Assembly (NCBI GenBank): GCA_023101725.1
Contig: JALJCO010007810.1
Location: 186,001-250,000, forward strand
Direction: 5' to 3'
Origin: Atherinomorus stipes
Taxonomy: Eukaryota; Chordata; Actinopteri; Atheriniformes; Atherinidae
Length of the DNA: 64,000 bases
Each line of letters starts with the position of its first letter. The stretch's first letter is position 1. Below, piece after piece: positions 36,701 to 48,700 of the stretch. Below the pieces are notes generated by a model. The model was not told the origin of the DNA. It did no database searches and saw nothing but the letters and a program-made list of their open reading frames with translations. A program made the translations under genes and the position numbers.

Positions 36701-39700
36701 TTTTAAAATAGGTTCTAAAAGGTGAACAAAAATCAATAGAAACAGAGATATGCACTCATACTCAGATTTAAAGCCCTAAACTTAAACCTGATGCTGATTT
36801 TTACATTTTGAAGCTTAATCAAATCCACCTACGGTCGTCCTCAAATTTATTCATAGCCTCCCACTAAAAAAAAAGAGCTAAATTCACAATAGTTATTCAA
36901 ATAACAACTAAAAAAAGTAATAAAAAATTATTATAATTTAATGAAATAAAATACTGATTTTTAATTGTAGTTGAAAAGACATTTAAAAAAAAAAAAAAAA
37001 CTGTACCAGACAAATTAGAGCACCTTGCTCATGAACGGTGGACCAAAATACCTGTCAACAGGTGCAGAAGTTTTATTGAGCATTACAGAAAACACCAGAT
37101 TGCAGTGATTGCTTCGAATTTTTGTTTAACAACATTTTAGTTCAGGAGCCCCATCAGGCCTGTTTGTTTGTTTCATGTTTTTGTTAACATTTCTTTCACA
37201 CCACAACTCAAAATCAATACCATGATTTCCTGAAATTATTAATTATTTTTTCAATTTCAGCCCCAATTTTTATAATAATAATAATAATAATGGATTAGAT
37301 TTATATTGCGTTTTTTTTTTGCAGGGCACTCAAAGCGCTCACAGTAGGTCCATTATTCTTTCACTCCTCATTCATAGTTGGCGATGACGGAAGCGTGACA
37401 GCCATTTCGCGCCTACAGCCCTTCCGACCACCACCGGAAACATTCACACACATTCATACACCAGTGAGACCTTCACTGGAGGCAAGGAGGGTTAAGTGTC
37501 TTGCCCAAGGACACCACGACAGATGGCTGGGGGATCCGGATTCGAACCGCCGATCCTTCGATCATTGGCCGACCTGCTCTACCACCTGAGCCACTGCTGC
37601 CCTTTAATTTAATTTTTTTTTTAATGGGAGGGTATGAATAAAGTTCAGGATGACTGTATATACAATCCAAATACCTCATTTCTCATCTATCAGGAAAGAC
37701 TGCAACACCAAGCAAGCAGCATAATCAAGAACTATCAGCTCTTTAAAACAAGACAGGGTTAACGAGTACAGAACTGGACTTAAAAATCCCTAACAGCACC
37801 TTTATGAAAAACTGGAACACAGCAAACTGGCTAAGAAAAGGAAGATCACCAAAGCTCACAGATCAAACTGCAGAGTGATGACAAAGAGGACAACAGCAAC
37901 CTTAAAGGGGAACTTCGTTTTTTTTTTTTAACCTGGGCCTATTGTCTAGCATGAAATATGTTAATTTACTCACCCAGACAGTTCTGGTGCAACTTGAATT
38001 CCGTCGGGAGATATTTAGATTCACTCGAGATCAGCGTATGCGCGACAGAATGGCAGTGATGGGGCAACCGCGTGCAGCCTCTAAATAAGGCATTATCTGC
38101 CACAAACTCCTTCATTTCACCAACGTTTTGCTACAAAACTTTGGTCGGACCCCCCCTGTGAGATCGAAGCAGCTATTTTGTGGTGATTCTTCCGTGTTTA
38201 CAGACTTTTTTTACTGCGACAGCTTTGATGAATCACTATTATGTGACACCATAATAAGTAAACGTCTGTAAATAATGACGAATCACCACGAAAAAGACAC
38301 TTCGAGCTCACAGGGGGGTCCGACTAATGTTTCGTAGCAAAACATCGGTGAAATGAAGGAGTTTGTGGCAGATAATGCCTCATTTAGAAGCTGCACGCGA
38401 TTGCCCCATCACTGCCACTATATGGCGCCTACGCTGATCTCGAGTGGATCTAAATATCTCCCAACAGAATTCAAGTTGCACCAAAACTGTCTGGGTGAGT
38501 AAATGAACATATTTCATGCTAGAAAATAGGTCCAGATTGAAAAAAACGAAGGTCCCCCTTTAAAGGAGCTAAAGTGCTCCACAGTGACAGCATGGTCTCC
38601 TCACACGAGCATTTTAAGCTGTTCACACTACAAAGGTTAGCTGGGGGGCACACTTTAACAGCACACCAGAGGACATTTGGGCGATTCCCAAAACATGTGG
38701 AAACACTCTGGTCAAAGAAAACTTGTTGGCCGAGAGGGACAATGCTGCAACTAATTTCATACTGTTTATTTCCCCCTTTAGAGTAGTTTGCACGCATGCC
38801 GACTGATCAATAGGAACGGCAAAAGAAGTGACTACATTTGCAAGGCAGTTCAGCCTTATGGCACATCCTTGAGCTACTTATAATAATAAACATTTTTACA
38901 ATTTATAATGAGAAAAAAAAAAGAAAATATAGTCCAGGAAGGTGTTTCAACAATAATCTTTGCAGTCTTGGACTAAAATGGAGCCATGTCAGTGCACAGC
39001 TGTGACTTTTAATTAATAATATGCTTGAAAGCCAACCTTAGCAGTTAAGAAAAATCCCATTAAGCAGCGACTAACATGAGCACCTGAGCTGCACCCGAGT
39101 TGTAAATGACAGCAGGTACTGCAAAGCAAAATAATTCACCTCTCCTCTTTATTGTAGCACACTATAAGCTATAGAAAATTTAAAACAGAATCCAAACCCC
39201 ACCACAAAATGCTCAGATGGGGATTTATTTAATTTGATTTATTTTTTACATTGAGAGGTGGCGTCACTGGTGACCAGTTCCTTATAAGATGCAGTTTAAT
39301 ATGCTAAAATGATAGTGAGCTAATACTACAGTTTAACAGCTGCCTGAATGAACGCCCACCTGAGATCAGAAGGTGGGCTGAAATTTGAGGTAATTATGCA
39401 GGCTCTCCACACTTCACTTCCCCTTTCAGTTGTGAAACAACCTTTCCATTATTTTATTAATGCCCCTGCAACACGCTTCATACATGAAACATTAGTACAG
39501 AGATACATGAGCTGCACTTTGACAGAGACGCTCTACAAACCTGAACGCTCCACTCAAACAAGCCCATAAACCACCAATAATATTTAACAAGTAGGTCTTT
39601 TTCCATCTACTCATCCTCCTTTATGAATGGTGGATGTCTAATGTTGAATTAACATTTTAGGACCAATAAAACATTTCTTTTCCTTTTATTTCCTTCAAAT

Positions 39701-42700
39701 AAATCTAAAGCTCTGCTCAAGAAATAAAAACGAGGCCGTTTTTAATCCAACCTCTGATGGTATGCTGATGAAAAATTAATTCCCATGCATTTCTCCTTTC
39801 TCTGCCAACTCTTCCCTCCCTCAGTGTGAAAGTAGGTTTGAGTAGTAACCTAAAGCAATGTAGAAGACAGAAAAGATGAGAGGAAAATGCTGGGATGAAC
39901 AGGTTAGAATGCAAAAAATAAATAAGATTAGACTATATGTTGTTTTAGGAATGATAGAGAAGTGCGTTTTGTTCAGACAGATTCAGCAACGTTCTGCATC
40001 ACTAAGCAGAAATGATTGAGGACACCGGCTTGTCATACAGTTTACTTTGAAGCATGGCTGCAGAAGTGGTCTTGTGTACTGAAGTGTATTCTTACTTGCG
40101 TACTGTTACCCAGTGATGTCCCCTGAGTGTTTTAATGCTCTGCCTTTCTGGTGGCCATTCATCTTCTGGTGTCATGTAGGGAATGAAGACACTCCAGGTG
40201 GATGAAGTGGATTATGTGTCTTAGATTTTGTGTAGGGACTGAGGAATGGAAAACTAACGGCCATTTCATTTGAACTAAATAAAAAAAAATAATTCTGGGA
40301 AGGACAAAGTGAGTAACCCCAAGAAGATGTTTATAGCTTCAGTTGCATCATGTCCAGAAAGTGCACACCGACACACTTCTCTTGTGGTTTTTACACAAAC
40401 AATGAAATGCAAAAGGCTATTGATGTTTTTAGGTGGAATTTTCCTTTTTTTTACTCAACTTAATTTGCACCATTTCTTTATGAAAGGAAAGGCTTCAAGT
40501 TGTTTTTGCCATTTTAATTTTTAGGCACAATCACATTATTATTTTAAAATGCGAGTATAAAAAGAAAAAAAAATGGAAGTACTAAAGGGATACTGTGTAA
40601 GTTCTCCTGTGTTTTATTCAAAAAACTGATTATTTGGTTCAAAAGGGTTTTTAATAAACAAGAAACAACCCCAAAAAAAGAGGGGCCCTAAATCCTAAAT
40701 TTGCCGTGTAAATATTAAGGGGGGGGGGGGGGGGGGGGGGGTGATGCAGTGTGCAGGGAGGGGGGAGGGGAGAAGAAGAGAAAAAAGAAAGGGGAGTTTA
40801 GGGTCGGGGAAGGTGGAAATGGGAGGGGGAGGGGGAGGGCCCGGGGGGGGGCTCGGGTGAGTGGGGGAGGGGGGGGGGGGAAAAAAGATAATTTAATAAA
40901 GGAGGGAGAGAAGAAGAAAAGGGAAAGGAGACAAGAGACGACAGAAACAAGAGAGGGGATCATGGGGGCACACAAAGAGAAAAGAGCATGATCTCGCTGC
41001 GGGCTCTGCGCTGTCTCGGCGGCTCGGAGGGCTGCGCGTCCGTGCCCTTAAGTTTTAGAATTTCTCATATCCCACACACAGGTCAACGTACATCATCCCA
41101 ATGAGAGACTGCTGCAAATTAAACATAGTTGAAGAAGAAGTGGAAAAAACAACACTCAGCCTAAAAACACCACAACGGCTTTCCTCCGCGTTCTGTTGGT
41201 TCATTTGGTCGTCGTTTAGTTCTGTTGTCGACATTTTGTTTTGATGTATACTTGGCTTTATTGCTGTTTTTGTTTGACTGTTGTACTGTCTGAACTGTCG
41301 TCATGCATTTTTAATCATGGTTTTTGTATTTAATGCATGTTACAAAGCACATTTAATGTCTGCAGAGTTAAATAAACATGAAGATGAATCAGGCACCAAT
41401 GACCTCTATCTATAGTTTGTGGAGTTTCCAGCCGTGTTCGATTCCTTCTTGGTGGTGAGAGGAGTATAAATATAAAAGCTTTGTTGGGAGGTTTAGACAG
41501 GACTTGACCACCTTTGCCTCTCAGGTTATTTCCTGGGGTTCATTCACTGTGTTTAACAACAAAGCAGCTGGCAAAGATCTGTTTTTTTAGATTTTCAAAT
41601 CAATATCTTTAGTTTCTTTAGAGTCGATCAATTTATTCATTTCGATCCATTTTTTACAGTACAGACAAATAATCAACTTAAAAGGTACAGTGTGTAAGAA
41701 TTACTGACATCTAGTGGTAAAGATGGGTACTTGAAAGAAAAGATGTTTTCTTTCAAATGACTTCATACTCTAAGCACTGTTGTGAATGTATGGTGGCCGT
41801 TAGTGGCAAAAATTCCCCAAAACATAAAGTTTTCATCTGTGAGTGGATCCAGTGGTCTCAGGTGTAGCTATGACTGTACTATGAGTAACTACTTTTTATG
41901 TCTTTTAAGGTAATACTGATCCCAAACAGTGCTCCAAGTCCCACTAAACAAAGCTGGCACAGCAGTTTTAAAGTTCAGAGGCTTCTTACTTCACAAACAT
42001 TGTTTTGTCAATTCAGAGACACCGTAGTAAAAATGGTGGAACAAATATGGCAGCCTCCATATGTGCACTGCCCAGCAGTTCGATACAAATCATTCTAAGA
42101 AAATAAACATGTAATAGCTATTCTAGTGCAGCAATTACACATAATAGAAACACAGTTTTGACTTATATATCATATTTTTCTGCCATTGACCTTTGATTTT
42201 TTTTTAAAGACTGTACCTTCAACTTAAATGCTACAGACTGTATCAACTGAATTATACTGATAAAACCCTGCAGACATACTCGGATGACTATTTTTTAAAA
42301 TACTACGAATATTAGTTTTAGTTTTGGGCATCCCAAGTGATCCTACAAAATGCCTCGAAATACAGAATATAATTCTGGTTTTAAAGTTGCACAAACAAGT
42401 CATAGGTGTGAATTTCAGTCAGTGATTAGTGGACATCTGACACAGAAGATTAAAGAGTGCCTCTTAAAAACTACTTTGCAAAAGTCTGGTAGAACCCTCA
42501 GCTAAGACTAAATTAGTTTGAAACATTTCAGAAATGCATAAGTCTGCCCTGACGTGAAAACACCAGCATCGCTGTTAACAGAGGTAATTCTATGAGAACC
42601 GGAGACCATTCGGAAACAATTCCCCCCTCCAAAACGGAAACCTTCATCTTCAACTAAGTTTGCAGTTAACTACATAGTAGTTGGGGGGGAAAAGGTTATT

Positions 42701-45700
42701 TGTTGCAAAAGAAATCGACCCCCGAAACAACTTGGGGGGGGGGGGGGAAAAGTAAAAAAAAAAAAAAAAAAAAAGGGAACCTCTGAATTCATCAGCATAA
42801 CATCATTCATCAGCAAGATATTAGAGACTTTGTTTTAGTAGTAATCCCAAACACACAAAGTAACTGAAAACAGGCAAACGCCAAGAAAACAACTAGAAAT
42901 CTATGAAAACTTAACAGCCATGATATTTTAAAGAACATTTTACCAAATATTAGTTGTTACTGCTTACGTTTGAGCTTCTACCTAAAATTCAAGCCTAAGC
43001 TACATGTTTGCTTTCATGTTTTTTTTTTTCTTTTGTCATTGTTCCTCTGATATCAGTAAAAGTAAACGGTACAGGGAAACTTCTGTCTGAAAAGTGTATA
43101 CTTAAAATATTCACAATGGAAACGGTCACAAACACTAATTCAATTTACATGTTAAAGGATAACTTTCTTTTTTTTTTTCAACCTGGACCTAATTTCTAGG
43201 AGTTTATACGTGCATTTACTCACCAGTAAAATTTCTATATCACTTTGACTCCTGCGGAAGATACTACATTGAGTCGCCCTTCGGTGTGCATCCATATAAT
43301 GGGAGAGACGGGGCAGCCTTCTGTAAGGCATTATCTGCAGCAAAAACTCCTTCATTTCACCAATACTTTGAGTAGAATGAATGAACAAACGAGCACTATT
43401 GTCCTGTGAGTTCAGAGGTTCAAAGTTTTCAGTTTGGTGGTGTCTGGGTAGCGAGCTACTCTCTCAGCTGTACTGTACTCAGCCGGTAAAGTGCTGAGAA
43501 AACCTCCCAATAACTAACGGTGAGTTCATTCTTAACTCACAGGACAATAGTACTCGTTCGTTTGTTCATTCTACTTAAAGGTAGCGTCCAAAGTCCCTCC
43601 AGCGTTTTTGTTTGCAAACAGCAGTTTTCAAACTGAGCACTTCTCCTTCACAGGCTAATGGCCGCCGCCTCGTTCTTTAGCCTATTCAGCTTCAAGCCTC
43701 TCCTTCAGAGCTCAGAAGCGGGTAAAAGCCAAACCAATATTAACCCTGATTTTCCAACGTGCACCATCTCAAGCTCTTACCTTTTCTCCGGTGCATCCGC
43801 TGTTTTTTCTTTTTTTTTTTCCTGCAAGAGTTTGAGTGACTGGCGCCTGCTCCAATCATGAGCTTATTCCCAAACAGCGTCATGCCCTTAGTTCTGTCAT
43901 TGGCCGGCGATATAAACAGAAATCTCCACCCAGAAACGTCCCGAACACACCAAAACAAAACGAAGAGTGAATTACAGGCAGTGGGAGAGGGAGTTGCGAG
44001 TAGAGGCCCAAAGGTGCGGTTTGAGACGAATTTCACTTGCACAAGTGGGAGGAAGGAGGGCCCCTCACGTTTATTTGTACGGGGGGGAACTTTGGACTCT
44101 ACCTTTAAAGCATTGATAAAATGAAGGAGTTTTTGCTGCAGAAAATGCCTTATATAGAGGCTGCCCCATCTCTCGCGTTATAAGGATGTACGCTGAAGGG
44201 CGACTCAACGCAACATCTTCCAAAGGAGTCAAACTGATACAGAAAATTTACCGGTGAGTAAATGCATGTATTGACTCCTGGAAATAAGGTCCAGGTTGGA
44301 AAAAAAGAAAGTTACCATTTTAGCAGTTAGTCAGCTTTATATGTCTAAAATCACCCTTTTATCCTGATTTACCCTCAGCTCAGCTCACTTTAGAAGAAAT
44401 AATATTCATACATTTGTGGAAAAATCTGTTTTTGGAAAGTGAAAGCACTAGAAATAATTTAAATTTCATGTGAGCTACTATTTAGAGTAGACAAGTAGAG
44501 AACATATTATTGCTGGCAGCTCATTAAAACAAAAGCCAACTACTGCCGTTTCTCTTTCTTATGAATAAATCTAGTAGATAAAACACATAGGTAATTGGGG
44601 AACTTAATGACCGAATCCATCATTCTTTTATCAGCTTGTAAAAAAGAGCACTCTTCAGGCCGTTTCCCATCCTCACAGGTTTGACATAAATGATAAAAAA
44701 AATGCAGCTCAAAACGCTCATATCAGTTCAGCTTCTATCCACTCTCGCCTCACATTGTTTCAACAATGAGGAAATAACTCAGGGCTTCAGAAGTTGTCCA
44801 GCGTCTTCAATTTAATGACTGTTTGCAAACCGGTTTATGCTGAATGAACATTTCTACACGCGCAGTTTTAAAGGTAATACAGAGTGTATAACACAAAAAC
44901 TCAGACCTTTTGTTCCTCTTTAAACAGTAAAAACTAGCCACTTCTGGGAAAAATTTGGGTTGTTGACGTTTCACCTTCTCCATAGTGACAGCTGAAATGC
45001 GTCATTCTGAGCTGTGAGCAATAAATCAGCCATTACTGAGTTTTAAGCTCAGTGATGTGTTTGACAACATTTGCCCTTAATCAGCATGACCAGTGTTTGA
45101 GTCATCTTTGTCTACCACACAGCTGGAATCCCTTCTCAAACACTTTCAAGAACTGAATGTTGCCTTGATTCATTACAACGTTTTTAAGTTTTATTTTCTA
45201 AATACAAACACTCATTTGAAAGACGACATCTCAGCTGAGGAGTTCAGCCCAAGATGTTGACCAAACTTTTATTTACATACCAGCCCAACTTAATCATTTA
45301 TTGGCATGTACAAAATAATGACAATATGAAATATGTAGGGATGCGTGATATAATCAGCCCTCTATCAGTATCGGCCTATATCGGCCTTAAAACTGAGAAT
45401 CGGACATCGGCCACCTCACCGACATTTAATCGATCAGCACATCGTTTCTAAAGTCTTTAAAAAAAAAAAAAAAAAAAAAACCTTCTTTGTTCTTCTTCTT
45501 CAAAATCTTCTTTTTTACAGACTTTAAACTTCTAAAGACTAGGGGTGGGAAAAAATATCTATACTCTGAAATATCGCAATATTTTTATATGCTGATATGG
45601 TATTGACATTTTAAAACACGGTATCCATCTATTTCACTACCGAAATCTCTCGATATTTCATCGTTCTGTTACGAAATCTCGCAAGAATTAACAAAAATTT

Positions 45701-48700
45701 TGCGATATTTTTATACGCTGATATCATATTGACATTTAAAAACGCGGTATCAATCTATTTCACTAACGAAATCTCGCAATATTGCATCATTCTGTTATGA
45801 AATCTTGTAAGAATTCACAAAATAAAGTAAAATAGACTGATGCATTTTTAAATATCGATTTGATATCAGCATATGAAAATATTGCGATATTCCAGTGTAT
45901 CGATATTTTTTCCCATCATATTTTTTCAAAATGTCGGAAATGGATAACAAAACTGCTATTTGCAATGACTGCTTATTTTTTTTCAGCTTTAATATCGGTA
46001 TCGATATCAGTTATCGGCAACATACGTTTTAAAATATCGACATATTGGATATCGGTAATATTGTGCATCCCTAGAAATATGTTTCAACACTGTACTCCCG
46101 TATTCGGTCTAATAAGCTACACTCGACAGATTAAAGTGGGAGAAAGAATCTAGAGCTGTCATCACAAAAGAAGAGTGGTTGTATCTGTGCTCTGTGCAGT
46201 CAACTTCCACTAGTTCTCGTCTTTGTAGAGACTTCTACTGGTGGGAGCTGGTCATATATATTATTACTCCTAAGTTACAATATGTGCAGTCTGGTAAAAA
46301 AAAAAAAAAAAGAGTCAGAGGTCAGAGGAAATGTGGAGAAGAGCTTGCAGACCAATTTCATCTAGTTTGAAGCTGCACAGCTGTTCAGCCATACTAGCAA
46401 GAGATTATACCAGTAATCCAAAGTATTTTTGGCGATGAAATCTGTTGCTCTTCTTCTACAATTTGGGTAATATCACACCCCATTGTGGGGCAAATATATT
46501 TTACAAACATTATAAGCCACGAGTAAGAAAGCTGTAACCTGTAAACGGACGCAGGCCACTCCTCCAACAAGGACAGACTGGATTGGTATTATGACTGATA
46601 TTCAAAACAGAGAGAGGATGACCTTTTCATTAATATGGGTGGATAAGTATTTGTATGAGCTGAATTGTATCTCCACCAGTATGTTTCTATGAGGCGTTTG
46701 TTCTAGATTTTTTTTTTCTGTATGTTGTATGCCGTTAATGTTCCCTCTATAAAATAAATTGAAAAACTTTCATTTAAAAGGTGTCAACAGTCAGAGAGCA
46801 AAAACAAGTGAAGAGTGTTGTTTACCTGTTCTTCTGACAGCTGGGAGATGTGGTTCACAGCAGCATACGACTCAATCTTGGGGTTAAAATGGTTGATAAT
46901 GGCCCTAACAGAAAAAAAGAAAAAAAAAAAAAAAAACACACTTTACCATTAGATATGTTATGAAGTTGTTACAGACTTTATTTCAAAACCAACATTCATT
47001 TAGGAAGTAAATTTGTTAAGGAAGACTGAAAGAAAGACTCAATTTAATAGATTTTAGACGGGATTAATCATAACAGCAGCCATGTTTCAAAGGCCTTTAA
47101 CTCTTGTAAATTATAAGCCTTGTCTATATTCATTTAGAAATTAAACAGCATTCCATCCGCATGTGGATACTCTTATCTAGTCAAACACATTCTCATACAG
47201 GGAAATTCTCACTTGTAAAGCTAAGAAGTTGAAACTTAAACTTTCTCTTTAAAAGTTACGAGGCAGGTAAATTTACAGGACAGAAGTGAGATTAATGAAG
47301 ACAGCTGGGATGGAAACAGGATTTAAGCTGCTAAGGGATTAACATTTTTTACTTTTGAAAACTCAAGCAAACTCAGACAAAAAGACAAAAGCATCTCCAA
47401 CTTCCGTCAACAGGGTTGCCACCAGATGCTGCGCATGCGTGCTGCCTTTGCTACTATCCGTGGTGCTTCACCTAGGGCTGGACAATTAATCCAATCTTAA
47501 TCGTGATTTCAATTTTGCCTTCTCACGATCATAAAAACACTGTAATCGAAGAAAAATGATTATTCCTGAAGTGAACACTGGTGGAATTATAGAAAGCAAA
47601 CTGCAGGAAATATAGAACAGGAATGCAAGTAGACTGGGTGTTCATTTTTATTGCTATTATTATTTTAATATATTATTCTTATTTCACTCCTTCACTTGTT
47701 TCTTATTAATTTCCGATTTTGTTTTTTACAAAAGCTGTATTTGAGGTTGAGTTTTGATGGTTCAATAAACACTTTTTTCAAATCAATGAATAATCATGTA
47801 TATTAATCATGATTTCAATATCAGTCAAAATAATCATGATTATAATTTTTTTCATAATCGTCCAGCCCTAGCTTCACCTATGATTCACCTGTAGTTCCAC
47901 GGTAAGTTCCCCTATTGAATGCCGCCTAGTCAGTCCTTTGATGTGAAATCGGCTTTTCTTTTGTACTCGATCAGAATGTGAGGATATCGAAACGTAATTG
48001 GAAAAAATATCGAGTCAATTAGTGGTGCTAGTTGGAACCACCTGATTACAGCAACTACGCTAAGCTAAGCTAAAGTCAGTGCTGCCAGATCCAGAGAATG
48101 ACTGGGTCAGCTAGACAACGCTTCTGCCCACTTGTCCAACTCAGAGGACTGAGGACGAGGGGGGAATAATATAAACAAGAAAAAAAGTGACCACAGAAGT
48201 GGTGGGAAAACTAAAACAGCATGGAATTACAGAGGCTTTATTTTGCTTACGGCAAGTCAAGTAAATTGTGGGATATCACCTATACTGATATCAATATCGT
48301 CTTTGATATTGTACGAGATGTTTTAGAAAAATATTGCCATGTAATTTTGGGGGGCAATATTGCTCATCACGTCTTGGGATTGTCAAGCACTTTGGAAAAA
48401 CTGAGGTTACAATGATGAAAGGCTACCCAGACTTAGAATGGTGGTTTCAGTACATCTTAATGTTTTATCTCTGAAGAAAAGCTAATTATATTGTTTAAGT
48501 GAAAAGTTATCTTGTTCAATCTGTTAATGTTTGCATTTTTCAGTTTTAACAGGGAAATTTCTGAACAAATAAGCTGCAGTTTGTTTACACTATAACACTA
48601 AACTTCAGCAACACACTAACATTATGTTTCAGTTCCATTTAATCTCATTGCCACCTTTATATTGTGTGAGCACACCAAGGGATTTTCTGATGTAAATTCA

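Larger units (their letters stand above)
34232..46825 (-). other. armh3: armh3 intron of 12.6 kb
   Basis: The longest intron in the window, packed with Tc1, SINE, hAT-like and TTAA elements listed separately. No internal exon recognised. Confidence 0.8.

Noticed and set aside
37530..37603. Possible tRNA gene on the minus strand
   Set aside because: It is the tRNA-like head of the SINE ending at 37271.
40715..40991. Overlapping ORFs of Pro/Phe and Gly/Arg type
   Set aside because: They are produced by the G-run and purine block and encode only low-complexity sequence.
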